Source: Ciona savignyi (lineage: Eukaryota > Chordata > Ascidiacea > Phlebobranchia > Cionidae). From it: 64,000 nucleotides of DNA. The position numbers were made by a program, and so were the translations under genes. A model generated the notes under the pieces. It saw only the letters and a program-made list of their open reading frames with translations. It ran no database searches and was not told the DNA's origin. Below, piece by piece: positions 45,741 through 60,206 of the stretch (within the stretch, counting starts at the first letter, position 1; every line of letters begins with the position of its first letter). Where the stretch lies: the NCBI GenBank assembly GCA_000149265.1, contig CH003098.1, positions 577,284 through 641,283 of the forward strand. The letters run 5' to 3'.

Positions 45741-48700
45741 ACCAACAGTATGGCAATCAATCGTCTAATATAAATGTATTTATGTTTTACAATTGTTTGA
45801 TACTTAATTAAAATCCCGATATATGGAAGCTCTTGTTTTATAGTTTCTATCTTGTTTCCACGCGATGTCTAAAACGCATTTGCAATGGAATCGATAGCTC
45901 CAAAAATCGATGACAAAAACCTTTTAACTCCGTCCCATAGTATTACACACAATGGCCTGCACACAAGACCCGTTGTTCGACACGATTTCGGTGTAGAAAT
46001 AGACGAAACAATTCCATTATCCATTAGCCAGTCAATAAAAAAATGTCACTTTTATTAGCCGGTTTATACAGAAAACTTATTGTTGGCTGGTTTTGGTCCC
46101 TTTAATATTAGAAATAACTATGTGTTTCGTTGATATTAATAGTATGGTTAACAGGTTTAAGCGTACGGTTAACAGTTGAGGTCCTGTTACTATCAATGTA
46201 CAAGAAACAAAAGATTTAAATTCCTTAAAATACAATTAGTAGTCTCCATGATTTAACGTTATTAACGTAATTTCCTCTTAGCACCGTGGTTAACTATGCA
46301 ACTCACAGTTCTGGGGCAATATTGTTCAATTATTCATGAGTTGCAGGCTCGGAACATGACGAAAGCGATTTTAACGGTGCCTGAGTCATTTAGCATATCA
46401 GGCAACATGTCCCGGTATATAATGCAGGCCACGAAATTTGCTGTCATGTGATAATATCCTTTTCGTGTAATGGGAATTTATACGGCCCCGGTGAGCGTCT
46501 ATAACAGCATTAAAGTTTCATGGACTGCATGGGGTAAACCACTCAGATGAAATTTTACAAATTGGCCTGAGCCTTCACGTTATTACGCGTGTTTACGTTG
46601 TGTGCACATGGGTAAACAATGATAGCTGGTATGCACTTTACCACCTTCAATAAAATGGGAGTAAAGTTCTAGTGGTGATTTTAGTTTAACACAAATTTTG
46701 TTTTGGCGGGGATTATATTTTTGCACTGCAGATCCACATTTAATGACATTAAGTGTATACCGCTTATAAGCCAGTCGCGTTAACCGATCTAGAAGATCGC
46801 TCATTTTAGATGAAAGGTTTTAGATGACACTTGGGGTGTAAATCGGTCATTATTTTCGGTGAACATCCGGCTGTGCAAATGATCGCTCCCACGGGACAAC
46901 TATTCCCCGGGTATACTCATACATATAAACTGTATGACACGATTCAAAACTAAATCTTGACCGGATACAGACAGTTCAAAACTATACACGGTTTTAATAT
47001 TATGGGGCAGTGATTAAGTAACAATGCTCAACTGTTTTTAATATGGAAAATAGCTTGGTATTCATTTTCCTTATACGATACTTACTACCTTCTTGCCTAT
47101 CTCCGAACGCAAAATGTGTTTAACTTTGCCTTAATGCAAATTCCAAGCATTGTTTAAAACATAAACACTATGCGGTTATCTTATTATCTTTATTATGAAT
47201 AATTCATTTGTTTTTCACGTCAAGTAATGTCGTATTCGACGTTTAAACAACAATAAAGTGGACGGGAAAGTATACAGCTGTTAAACATCTTATCCTAAAA
47301 TGGTACTTTTTACCACTTTGTTATCTTAATGAACTCGTAGTTCTTTCGTTATGCAACAATATTTTTATTCCTGTTATCTTGCTCAGAATAATGTTTATTT
47401 TAGAAATATAAATCTTAGAGTAAACCATATTGACAGTGGTTAAAAGCGCTTTTTATTGCCCAAGTGGAACCGACCTTCTCTCCTTTATATTAGCTGGGAA
47501 TTTTCGAGCGACCAGAATAGCTTTTCGGCGGCAAATTTGTAAATATTATGATAGAAACCAACTTACCAATACGTTTCCTTGCATTGGTGTTGTTTTGAGT
47601 ACAGGAGGTCGTCTCGGACCAAATGTAAAACGTCTCGCCCTGTTAAAAGTTGCCGCCATTGCCGTTTTGCTCATATCAGCGTAAGTTGAACGATTTCTTA
47701 CTTAAAAATCTGCCTTAATACGTCGTCAAAGCTGCATGCAGTACCATACTAAGAAATTACTAGTTGTTTCTTATTCTGCTACAATCACGGCTCAGATTTT
47801 CCCGGACGGATGATTGTGATATATTGACCAGATTAACACCGTATTTTAATGTAGGATATAGGCAGGTGTAAAATAAACTACAAAGCCTAGTATTCCATAC
47901 ATTATAACTAGCTGACTTAAAGAACAAATATTGTAGACTTGCTTGCAAATTGTTGTAATCTTACATAGGTTTGGCGGCCCCTTTCTCTATATTTAATATA
48001 TATATCCTATTTTAATGACATGTTTTAACTACTGACTCATTTTGCCGTATTTCCCTGTGCCTGTGTTGTTTTACTTGATGCTACTTAATATTAGGACAAA
48101 ACTGAATTAACTTAACTAAAAACGTGTTATGTATGTGTCCTGTTTCATCAACTCCAGCAAACCATCAAACTCTGCACAATAGTATTAGAGCTAAATTCTC
48201 ATCTAATACATTTTGCATACGCATGTGACGAAAAAAGTATCACTTTCTCATGCTCTGGTACAACATATATACCTGCTCGACACATCATGCTTTTGGTAGC
48301 TATGGATTACTGCCTACTTTATGCATTATGTGACCGGTGGTCAATAATCCGTTACATCTCCTGGGACTCCGAACAATACAGCCTGTCTGCGTATTCCTTT
48401 TCATTTCAGAATTTGAGGGAGAACAGCACCCGATACTGAAGATCGGCTTATTGAGTAACATGGCGAGGGCCCAACAATAGGGGACCGTGGCCAAACTTCG
48501 ATTTAAATAAAACTCAATCTTTTTATCGATTAATTTTGATATATTTCGAAAGTGTTGGAAATTTAAATTTAAAATAACCCGAAATTTAATTAAATGTTAA
48601 AACTCTTGGCACCTGCTTTATTTACCTTACGCTTATTGCATTTTATGACTTCATAGGAATGCGGCATAGCCGATATTAAAAAATATCTTTTGGCCTTATT

Positions 48701-50905
48701 CATTATTTACAACTGTAGTGTAACCAAGAAAATCAAAATTATTTTAAATTATAATACTGTCAACATCTATAGTGGTTGGTATTAATCTATATATACCATA
48801 ATGTACAATTGAGTTTGACTGCATGACTTGCTAATATATTATACGCTCGCATAGCAACGAAATTCTGGCTAAGTTTGTTTTCTTTGTTCTATTAATCTGT
48901 AATATCCCGCCTAGACCATTGGTTCCCAACTATTTCTGACATTAGGCGAGCGTTCTATTCTGTCAAAACGTATGAATTAATTATATGAATTTGTTTAAAT
49001 TAAAATAAAACGTCAATTACTACATAATGGTAAATTAATAACTAGCCGTTAAAGTTCAATCAAATATGCCATAGCTAATGATAAAAATCAGTTTTATTGT
49101 TAAGACAGGGAACGGCCACACTTTATTAACATAAACCGTAAAGGGAAAATTATAATCTGGCAATACAGTGTTTGTTAAAAAAGTACAGCCTTAAAGGAAG
49201 GTTTATCGCAGCTTGGAAAAAAATGGCTTGACCGGTGCAGGCTGCTAAACTGACATAATATTTCAAGAATATACACTCGTCACCATTAGTTTCACTCACT
49301 CACTCACTAACGTTAAAATCTTCTAATTTTGCAATTTCCCCGGTACATTGGGACGGTAAAGAGGGCTGAGAAGAACTCCATCGATTTTTGCCAAAAGTCT
49401 GACATTCTGTGAATACTAATTATACATGCTGGTAGCTCGACTGCGGATGTGGTGACAAAATAATCTGATGTCTGTCTCTTTCTGACGGTACCACTACATA
49501 ACATCTGACCTAATCTCCCCTAATGGATAACTACAACATCCAGCGGTTCTTGAGTATAAAATTTTGATTTCAATCTGATTCTACTCTGTAATGTGGCCAT
49601 CATCTACGTATAGGATATCTTTCGGTCAATACCTGTATCTGTCTTTTGACTGAAAACTCTAGTTTTAATAAAAGCTAAAGTGTTAAACAATTTTTTTTTA
49701 CATATTTATGTATGTCCTGCTGAAATGCTGAACAACGTTGAATTCAGTTAGCTGTATACACTATCTTCAAAAGCAAAATTTTACATTCCTCTCAGTCACA
49801 CCCTTTAGAATCCAATTAAAAGAGAATCATTACTCTCTCATGTTTTTAATCATTTTAGCTGCTTTATATTATGTTGACAGCGAATGAACAAAATACTCTT
49901 AGCATTATAAGCTATACGCTCCCTCGTGTATTTCAACGCTGTTAATCGCCCGGTAGTCCCAGTGGGTATACCAGCAACGTCGAACCCGATTAGAAGCTCT
50001 TAGACATTAATTTTCACCGTTGCCAAGTTTCCGGACAGCTCTGCATGTCTATACTCGTAATCTCCGTTACAGCTGAAGTTTATTATGCACGGGACATTAT
50101 TGAGCGCTGTACATGAAATTTACGCAAAGATGCTAATGAAACAATACTTGTACCTTCGTGATTAAAACCTCACGAATCAATGGAGGGCATTCGCTCTCGA
50201 CGCGAGTACCCATTTCAAGAAAAATATCACTGTTTAAATACCACAATCTCAAATATACGGTTTCTTTATCTACTTGTTTCTTATACTGTTAACCTTCACG
50301 TCTTTAATGTCAGACCAAGCTTTAAATCTAGATGGCGGTTAAAGTAAAAAAGATGCCCTTAACTCTTAGAACAGATCATTTTCGCAATTGTTTTCCTGGC
50401 AAAAATTAATTTTCAAATCACCATTCAAAGAATGTAGAACAATTTCGAAACACATGGGTACCAGCGTTAACCTATTTCTGCAGCATTTTTAGTACTAAGT
50501 TATCTTTCCAATTTTACCTTATAATATGCTATCTTATACCATGCAAGTGATAATTCGATAACGACAAACAGTATAAATACTGAATCGATGTTTTTCATTT
50601 CACTTAAAGTGGCTGATGTTCAATATTCTCGTATGTAATATACCCACGATTTCAAACGATTGATGCCTTAATATACGACCTAATATAAAAGTAACAGTTC
50701 TTCTGTAATAAGATTATAATGCAATATGCTTTAGTTATAGAGTGGGTTTTAACCTCCAGTTTATTAAGCTTTTTGACATTCCAACGATTTAATGACTACG
50801 ACGCTGCAGCGACATACTGTGGCGATCTATGCATAATTTTTCGACGGTTAGGTGGCGCTCGATAAAATAACGTAGAGCTAATTTGCTGGAAGATGAAATA
50901 TTGTA

Positions 50906-51021
50906 GTACGATCGTGTGGCCAAATGGTTAACGCGACCGATACATATACCGACTACAATACAAAAACGGTCCGAGTAACGATCCTATCAGGGTTCGAAAC
51001 TTAGCTCGTTAAAAAAAAAAG
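50906..51021 (+). repeat. SINE, array member 1
   Basis: Full-length copy: TCGTGTGGCCAAATGGTTAA (box A), CGATACATATACCGAC, box-B-like GGGTTCGAAACTTAGC, A10 tail. Preceded and followed by GATGAAATATTG. Confidence 0.88.
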
Positions 51022-51032
51022 ATGAAATATTG

Positions 51033-52100
51033 TACGGTCGTGTGGCCGAATGGTTAACGCGACCAATACATATACCTACTCCTATATAGGGGAAAAGTGG
51101 GTAAAATGGGCCACGTGGGTAAAATGGGACCCATCCAATTTTCAATATATTTTGAAGAATAAAATTTGCTGCAAGAACCAGTGTCAGTATATCAACTTAT
51201 GGAATCTCCAAACCGAAGTTTGAGCGTGAAATCACCAAACTCAGTGTTTTCTGTAGTTATTTCGGTTTGAGAAGGTCTGAATCTAAATTTGCAATTTTTG
51301 TTTTCTGCTAATATATAATAGAAAAGATCAAATGCTAAAATAACTTTTACTGTAGTTAAAAAGAACTATATAGCCTAGACCTACTTTTACTGGTAGTAAT
51401 AAAACTTCTTTTTTAAAGAATTTTTTATAGAGATTTTAAGTCGTATGTTGGCACCTGTCTAATATGGGCCCCCTATGTTCATTTGGTAACTAACGGGCCT
51501 AGACTTAGCATTAACAGTACTAAAGGTCTAGACTTAGCACTAACAGTCATATTATGTGTTTTACAATAAACTAAACGGGTTTTCTAAATGCTATTAATAA
51601 CATGAATTGATAGTTATGCTTCCCAATAAATTAGCAAGGTGTTAATGCATTAGTATACTAGTAACTGGGTATTAAATAAAAAGTAATTGCTGTAATCCAA
51701 AGTGTTAAATTAAAAAAAAAACTACATCATAAAAAGAAAAGTAATAACATTGTTTATATGGGAAGCGAATATTGATATTGTTATCTAGCGAAATGTTAAT
51801 ATCGAAAACGGGCCGGGGCCCATTTTAGACTGCACCCTTGTCTAAAATGGGCCACTAACGAAATATTTTTCTTTGTTGATAAAATATATTTAACAAAAAT
51901 TATTAGAAAGTTAACATGTTATGTGTAAAGACTTTGGTATTAGGTGACACCACATGAAAAACTTAAGTCCAGCGGGCTTTATATCAGTAAAAAATCCGAT
52001 TTGCAACTAAAGGGCCCATTTTACCCACTCTTCCCCTACAAAAACGGTCCTGGTGACGAGCTTGTAATGTGTTCGAAACTTGGCTCGGTCAAAAAAAAAT
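51033..52100 (+). repeat. SINE, array member 2, split by a MITE
   Basis: The 5' part is at 51033-51088 and the 3' part, starting CAAAAACGGTCCTGGTGACG, is at about 52039-52100 with box B (GTTCGAAACTTGGC) and an A9 tail. Together they equal one ordinary SINE; the intervening 948 bp are the MITE. Confidence 0.9.
51089..52036. mobile_element. Non-autonomous DNA transposon nested in a SINE
   Basis: The ends are inverted: GGGGAARAGTGGGTAAAATG continuing to GGGCC, about 24 bp with one mismatch, and TA lies outside both ends. The inside has more GGGCC / AAAATGGG motifs in both orientations and no long ORF, so it is a roughly 948-bp MITE or deletion derivative. A TA duplication suits Tc1/mariner-like or other TA-targeting families; the family is not assigned. 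Confidence 0.88.
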
Positions 52101-52111
52101 ATGAAATATTG

Positions 52112-52217
52112 GTACGATCGCCGTGTGGTTGAATGGTTAACGCGACCGATACATATACCGACCTATATATAAAAACGGTCTTAGGGCAAAACCCATCCTT
52201 AGTCCGGTAAAAAAATA
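52112..52217 (+). repeat. SINE, array member 3
   Basis: GTGTGGTTGAATGGTTAACG and CGATACATATACCGACC are clear; the 3' half is diverged, with an A-rich end. It is preceded by ATGAAATATTG, like members 1 and 2. Confidence 0.82.
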
Positions 52218-52219
52218 GT

Positions 52220-52330
52220 GGTATGGTGGCGTGCCCAAACAGTGAACCGATACATATACTGAATTACATACAAAAAAATGGTTTCATCTTTGACCAAATG
52301 CTGGGTTCAAAACTGATCTCCGTAAAAAAG
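52220..52330 (+). repeat. SINE, array member 4
   Basis: An older copy: GTGCCCAAACAGTGAACCGA, GATACATATACTGA, CTGGGTTCAAAACTGATC and an A-rich end. Confidence 0.72.
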
Positions 52331-52347
52331 GGAGAGATAAACATTGA

Positions 52348-52463
52348 GTACGGTTTTGTGGCCGAATGGTTAACCTGCCCGATACATATACCAACTCCTA
52401 TAAAAAAAGATTCTAGTGACGAGTACATCTTGGATTCGAAACTTGGCTCGGTTAAAAAAAAGA
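52348..52463 (+). repeat. SINE, array member 5
   Basis: TTGTGGCCGAATGGTTAACC, CGATACATATACCAACTCC, GGATTCGAAACTTGGCTC and an A-rich tail. Confidence 0.85.
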
Positions 52464-54351
52464 GAATGAGTGGTCATGTAGCCAAAACTGTACTGTATAA
52501 AACGAGTTAAATAAAGACCCCATTCAGGCTTAAAAATTAACAAAGGAAAATATGCAGAAATTTTTTTTAAATTTAAACACGTGTCGGCAACTACAATTTG
52601 TAAAACACATTTCATAAGATCCCTTACGACAGTTGGTATATTTTATACACGGTGTATTTAGTTTGATTCTGCAAGTAGAAAGTGATAAGTCCCTAAGTTA
52701 CCACACAAAATGTTGTTATCCAAATTTATGATATAGTAAATATTGTTGTTAGGTTTATGCATGTAGGACTACGTTATGTATAACTCCCGAAAGTTTTAAC
52801 ACTGGGTTTTTACACTTGTGCTACTCCACGTATAACCTTTTATAGTACTCAGTTACCAAATAAAACTTGTTATACATGAGAAGTATAATGATGTAACAAT
52901 GTTTTGTTTAATCCTGTTTATCTGACTGAAAATTGGCAGCTTATTAGAATTGTGGGTTTTACGGGAAATTCCCTGAGGTTATTCGTAAAAATAAAATCCG
53001 TGCGCATCTATTAACATATTTAAATGTTTCAATCTTTATACACTTGACAATGGTGCATTATAAATGGGTTCTAGATATTAAATTATAGGTAAATGTTCAG
53101 GCAAATTTGAATTATTTTACTTTTTTATTTTTTTTATTTCTGCATTTTATACCTGTACAAGTCCCATTAAATTTGCTATGAATTGTTCGTTCTGATCTTA
53201 AGATATCGCGAATAAAACAAACAGGAATTGCCCTGTCCCTATAAGAACAACAAATAGCCATGCAAAACTTGACTATGAACGTAAACATACGTTAAAGTTG
53301 CAATCGATTTGTTAAACGCTTTAGTATATTGGATGGTCATATCATCAGAATAGAGACGCAAAGTTCCCAGATCGGGCTGTAAAAATCTGACCTGGTAAAA
53401 ATTCAAAAGGGAACATTCACCTTTACATCATTTCTACCTACATTTTAAAGACAGTTTATTCGTCGGTGATACTGAAACATCAGCCCAAAGCAAAAGCAAT
53501 ATTCGGCTTACCGACCAGCTTTTTACAAGGAAAAAATGTTAAGTAAAGTATGAAATAGTCGAACCACGAGTAATATTGTAACGACTGATTATATATTTTG
53601 ACTAAGAAAGAGAAAAAAGAAACCGCAAAAAAGTTTGTTTCGGTATTACCATTAGCCGATATACAGACCACCAAAAATAATGTGCATTAAGCCATATATT
53701 TCTCTACATGGCATTGATAAGTTCTGCCATAATAAAGAGACAAATGACGTTTATGGAAAGCAGGCGATTTCTTTAAAACTATAACCAGCAAGAGTAAAAT
53801 AGAGAGGACTGGGTCTCACAACCTTTATCAGGTTTCAAAGAATAAACCGACGCATTTTCATAAGGCTCACGTTTTACGTGAACACAATTTGGGTTTACAG
53901 TACTCTTCCAGCCATGAAAATAAACATGACCTTTCGATACGATTATTTGTTTTCTCTTCCACACCGGATGCTTGTCAAAACATTAAGTTATTATGTACAA
54001 AGGGCTCAACGTATACTTTAAAGGAAAATGTCGATTTCACAGAATTTACAGTCCAACATCATTTTAACAATCGTAGGTAGAGGTGTATTACCGGAGTTGT
54101 CTGATTACACAACGTGAATAATGATTAAAACAGTCTGAATAACACAATCCTGGAAATGTTAATGAACCTATAGTTTCGACCTATATTAGGTTTAGGTTCT
54201 TATCATGCTGTACATGAGTCGGTCTGGCTAAACATTCGTCCATGTAACCATCGCAACTGTGGCTTCTAGATTGCCCAGTCGCAGTGTTCACGAAGAGGGA
54301 ACTTAACGGACGATACGTTAAAGTGGAATAATATGGCACAATCTGAAACTG

Positions 54352-54478
54352 TCTTGTGGTTAAAGTCTGATGATAAATGGTTGGAGCGACCGGTTCATAT
54401 ATAGCATGTCATTTGAAACGGCCGTAGTGAAGAACTTATCAAATGTCCAAGACTTATGCCGATCAATTTTTTTTTTAA
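54352..54478 (+). repeat. Degraded SINE copy
   Basis: Only scattered family matches remain (TCTTGTGG, AAATGGTTGGAGCGACCG, GGCCGTAGTGA) before a T-rich end. It is an old copy. Confidence 0.45.
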
Positions 54479-54711
54479 TAAGGAACGGTAACGATTTTGC
54501 GTGTCATAATGAAATGCTTAACAGTTTAAGATTGGAGTAAAAAATCTTGCAATAATGCATGCAAATAATGACAACCTCACGACGGTAAGCACGTGTTGGT
54601 CAATTAAAGATCAGATTAAAGCTCACATGTTAAACTAAAAATATGCAGTGATTTTCCCACATGGTGTGGTTAACATGCAATCCTATTTTAATGTAAAACA
54701 ACGCAATATCA

Positions 54712-54831
54712 TTTCGTAGATCGCGTGGCCGAATGGTTAACGCGTCCGATACACATACCGAATAATATTTTTTAACAAAACGGTCCTGTTGACGAGCCCA
54801 TCATGGACTCGAAACTTGGGACGGTAAAAAA
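54712..54831 (+). repeat. SINE with 15-bp target duplication
   Basis: The full-length copy is flanked by direct repeats AACAACGCAATATCA at 54697-54711 and 54832-54846. Box A (GTGGCCGAATGGTTAACGCG) and box B (GGACTCGAAACTTGG) are present. The long flanking duplication and A tail show LINE-type retroposition. Confidence 0.93.
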
Positions 54832-57800
54832 AACAACGCAATATCAGTGCACAGATGAATATACCTCAGTCTGTGGGGTTGCAGCAGCATTCTTCATTTC
54901 TATGAGCACCTTTTTTTAACACCGTCACCTTTTACTGATGAGACAAATATTCCTATATTATTCAGTTAAATAGGTAGATTGACCTAGAAGATTTATTGTT
55001 CTTCTTTTATTTGCACAAAAAGCAACTGGAAAACACGTCGTAACAGTTTTCTAAAAATATATTTTCTCGTTAATAATTCCTTAAAATAAAAGTATTTCCT
55101 CTTCGAGGAACTGAAAGAATTATTAAATTGGGATTTTAAATCTTACTAGAATCTCGCACTAATCGGCAGTTTGGAACTAACTCTCGATGCTAGTTTGCAC
55201 GTAGTTTGGCAGAGGCGCATAATATATGTAGGTTTCATTTTCCTGCTGACCTAAATTTTAGTTATTGGATGATTTTAAAAAGCAATTAATAAGTGACTGT
55301 CTCACATACGCAGGCCTGTGCCTTGGGAGCGATTATGGAGGTCTTGCCGGGGAAGACTATGTTAACTCATTCATAATTAATCTGAAAAGCAAAACTGCGG
55401 TTTTTCACTTTTGCCACTGCTCTATGACTAGTAGAGAAAGATTTACAATAGCCTCTTGGAGCTTTACAAGACTGTTTCTAATCTGTCAAATCGGTTGCCC
55501 TTTTCTAAACAGTTAAAAGCCGTCATCAAATATTCAAGTAACTAATCCAATTAGTTTAAAATGAGCATAAAAATGATTTATAACCTAAAAATAGCATTCA
55601 CGGCGTGTTATGTTTTAAAGCGAGTCATTAAATTTGAATAAGCTTTGCTGGAACCACGGACTTAGCTACACGCAAACCGTGTATAAGTCCTTGGGCTAAA
55701 ATGAATTACTTTATCCATGGAGAAATAAACCTTTATTTATTACCTAATTATTACAATGTTAATAAGATTATAAAATAGTGGGCAGACAGGTTTCCAGAAA
55801 GCTACGTTGCAAATCCGCTAATTCTTTGCTTTTCGTACATGATTTATTTTCACTTATTTAGTTCGATTATATATGCCTTTATACCAACTTTTACAACACC
55901 GATTGCAGCCAAGGGATATTATATTTTGGTTGTTCAGTACAATACTTTTCTCAATTTTCAGTCAATTAAACTACGAATATGTTTAATACTTGAATATAAA
56001 TGTGTCTGCATTTCGTCTTTCGCCCTTCATCTAAAAACTAGACTATCGCCTCAATTTAAACTTGTTTATGTAAGTTCAGTATCAGTATTACGCATGTAGA
56101 AAGGAATTGAAGATCATTGATTGCTATTGGAATTGTTCTCGTTTTCGTGCTGGTCCCTTGGCTGCTGGGATTTAACTGGTTGTCCTATACATCTTGATTT
56201 CTCAGTGAGAGATTAATTGGACGAGAGAATTGGGCATCGGAAGGGCACTTAAGTTTAACGCAAATAGGCACTATACTGTACTGCTGACCTGGGCTCAACC
56301 GCAATTTCTTAATCATTCAAACTCTTAAACCGACTCTTGGCTATGTGAGGAACTCCACGTAAAATAGGACAATAAACACTTTTCAATCGCAACTTACAAA
56401 GATGTAAATAGTATATACACAAATCTTAAGAAATACAAAAAAAGAGAAGCCGATCTAAGTTAATACTTTATGCGTAACCAAACCGACATAATTTTACATC
56501 CAAGCTACATATTGTAGATATTTTTGGCGTGTTTGGTTCTGGTTCGCCAGACAACAAACGGCTACATCTCGTCCTATACACATTCGCCGGTCCGTGAACT
56601 ATGGAGTAAGCAAGTGTGTCCCATACTAAGAGAAACATTAAACAGAGAAAAACAACAACGCATTTTCGCTCTTTCGCGCAACTTTTGCGGTTTGGGAGAC
56701 GTAGAGGCCACATCACAACACGCACCGCATTTTTAAACAGTTAAGCTGTACCTTTTGGTAGCTTTGGTCGTGGAATTTGATGACAAGAAGGTCGAAATGG
56801 AAATCAAATCGGCCGAGCGGAAAATGTGTTTAACCCCTGGACAAGAATACCAATTCACATATTGATCTAATTGAACAGAACAAAAAATTGAGGGCAACGA
56901 AACTGGCGGATAAACGACAATATAAACGACTAATTTTAATTGGGACCTAAACTTGACAATAATAAAGACGATTTGTAATATATACATAATTTTTTAATGT
57001 TAAAAATTTCAAAACCGTAGAGTTTGTAAAGTAAATCGCGTTTTATGTTGTTTGTTTATTGACAAGGCGTTACACAATTTCGCCTTATTTCAATCTCGCT
57101 ATGCAGAAAATTTCAAGGCCAGACTAAACAAACAACCGACCGGAGATAGCGAATCCCCAGCCAATTTGCACGAGCGACATTGATTTCCAATGCGGCTCAG
57201 TCAGCACTAAAACACACAATGTTGATACAACGTAAATGTCTTGGAATCCTAGGAGAAGGCAGGGAAGAAGGGAAACTGCTTACTAAAACTATGAAAACTA
57301 AATGTAACACAGCTGAAAAAACTAATTTAACCCCAACACTAATCATAATTCTAACCCCAGTAACACTAACTCTAACGGCAAAAATTTTCATTTTGGTGTG
57401 CAGTTTACCTGTTTACCCACAGTCTTCTTTCCCTCCTTTTAGTTTTCCCCCGTTCACCGAGCATCACACTTATGACACAACTCTTTATTGGAAACGAATT
57501 TTCAAGAAAATTCAAGGGGAAGACGTAACGCATCAAATTTGTTAACAAAGATTGTAATACATAAGTCCCGAGTTGGCCAACCAACGTTTTGCGTCTTTTC
57601 GACAGTCGGAAGCTGCAAAGCGTGTATACTAGACCAGGGCATTTATCATGAAATTGAAAATATCGCATGAAAATGTTGTTGCGCACAACCATGTACAAAT
57701 TTTATATTAAACAGCATTAGTAATGACTGTACAGCGATTTAAACTCCCCTTGGGAACACAACGTTCCCAGCAACGCTATTTCATATTTAATAAAAACAAA

Positions 57801-59966
57801 AAAAAAAAAGTTAATATAAATTTACAGACGTTTTAGAACAACGTATGTTTTATAATACCAGCAAATACAACAAATCTAAAGACAAAACGCATGTTCAATG
57901 CCAAATGCATATTTAGTGACTTAATTTAATTTGCTATTTTATTCACATCCAAGTTCTTTATATTGTGTTTTGGCTATTTGTACATTAATCTGCATTTTCT
58001 TATAATATGACCGACGCGCACAAAACGGAATCGATTCCGGCAACAATTAAAATATAAACGACGAAGTGCACAAACCACTAAACAATGTTTATCAACAGCT
58101 CGTACTTGAAGTTTTTTATAGGCTGACAATATCTTTATTTAAAATCTCAAACAAATATCAAGTTTTAGACGCTAGGTGAAATTACTTTTTCTTTCTGTGG
58201 CTTAAAAATTGCTGCTCATTCTTGCTTACACTTATTCTTGCTTACTGAAGCGACTTATAAGTATTTTTTAAAAGGTGTCTTAAGATTTCTCTTCTTTCCT
58301 AGTTCGATTTTTGTGGTATATTGCTGCACGTTTCAGAAGTAAGCGTCAATGCGTAAACCTTCCGTCACGCAAAGTCAACGCATCGGAACGCACCGCGCAC
58401 GTGTTTCAACGCATTAATGATTCATTTCAGTTCTGTCTGCGTCGCGGATCACCGCGCATAACAAAGCAGGTTTCAGTTCTGAAAACTAGACTAATGCACC
58501 TTTTGAAATAAGCTGCATATGCTTAGCTGCGAATAAAACACGCACTAAGTCGAAACACCTCTTTATGCATACTGCTTGCGTTTCGTGTCAATATAAACAA
58601 AGACTAAACGACTGTTTTTTTCGAAATAATTTACCTTCAAGATTAAATCATTCATCAGATATCATCAAACAATAAATTACAGAAAAATCAAAAAACGCGC
58701 TGCACTACACATACTTTATATTATATTCCTAGACACCATGATACAAACACTTCTACGCATTTTGCCTTGTGTACGCTAAAGCACAGTAGAACCTGGCAAT
58801 CGGTTGACTACATAGTGGTAACACACGTTCGGTTATCGATTATTTTGGCGAAAATTTATGGTAATGTCCTAATCTCTGGAGGTAAAAGGATTTTAGTTCA
58901 TGACTTCTTTTATCTGCAACGACATTTCTTGAATTCGATTTCTTTCACTGGGCGAACCTTTTTTTGACTTAGCCTTTGTATTCCCCATGGCCTACCCGCT
59001 ACCATTAGACATCACTCGATCAGCGCAAGTGCTACACGCCCACTGCCGGGTTGCTGGGACAATTACAATTTGCACAATTGCTAACTTTTTCTTCCGTCAA
59101 AGATTTCACAAAGCTAAGATGGTGACCGAGCCGAGAGAAGTGTTTTTTTAATAAATAAATCAGTAAAAATATGTATTTCAGTACATTTTACTGCAAAAAT
59201 GATCAAGTACATAATCAGTTTAACTTTACCACGGATCCATTTTATTTTCATTTATGTTTCATCCATTCACATTATATTATAGCTTAATAAGCGTTTCGGC
59301 ACATAGCGCCATATAAAGCACAGTTAAAACCCAAAAAACGATATATACCCTCTCCTCAATTACAGTGATGCGTCTTAGGGTAAACAAGAAAGGTGTTTTA
59401 ACACGTCATATAGATTGTCCTCATGCACGGCCAGATTGTATCTTGCACATGTGGGGCTGGTTTGCTCGTTCGGTATTATCGCCAGCGGAATGTCATCCGC
59501 CGAAAGGATGCATAATGAAAACTATCTGCTCACAAGTCGGTCATGTCCTTATCCAAGTCCTTTAACGGACATACCTAATGAATCATGTGTCATAATCACC
59601 AAAGATTTCTGATAATCAGAAGGTAAGCCAAGAAGGTAACCTAACGATTTCTTGTGTGGTAACTCTGTATTTTTCCAGTCATGGTGATAAAACATAAAAT
59701 ATCCATGTAACCCAATCGCTTCATGTGCTTTGATTACAAACAACACATTATGCATGAAATACCACTAATGCGATATGTAAATCAACATTCAGTACCGTTT
59801 CATGTAAATCTGGTTCTATGTTAAACGTATGCAAAATGCTATAGCTGATCATTTGTTGACAACAGACTTTGTTACGTTTGTGTGGAATTCTGTATATGAA
59901 TCGGCAGTCGTGCTTATCATTCGAAAGTATAACCTTGCCAGAACATAAGTTTTATTCATTTTCTAT

Positions 59967-60078
59967 TATTGGTCGGGCAAAGTTTTGAACCAGCGATGAA
60001 ATGGTTATTAATACATTTTTGTATAGAAACCGGTGTATGTTTTCGTCTCGTTAACCATTCGGCCACACACCGTGTCAT
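59967..60078 (-). repeat. SINE, main family
   Basis: Minus strand: GTGTGTGGCCGAATGGTTAA, diverged middle, CTGGTTCAAAACTTTGCC at the box B position. Confidence 0.75.
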
Positions 60079-60206
60079 ATTAATCAGCCCTCTTTCTTAT
60101 TTTACAGGGCTGAATTCGGATATTAGCGATGCCCCCTCGACAAGTAGTTAGCAAAGTGCGACACCATGCGGTATACACTTGTATAATCAAACATTGAGGA
60201 TGTATG

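Noticed and set aside
55248-55516. Possible exon after TTTTAG (LLDDFKKQLISDCLTYAG...)
   Set aside because: One plausible acceptor but no partner exon and the downstream residues lose protein character; too weak to call.
57180-57545. 121-codon plus-strand ORF
   Set aside because: It runs through a CTAACCC/CTAACTC-like simple repeat and low-complexity TTTTCCCC sequence; no splice or domain support.
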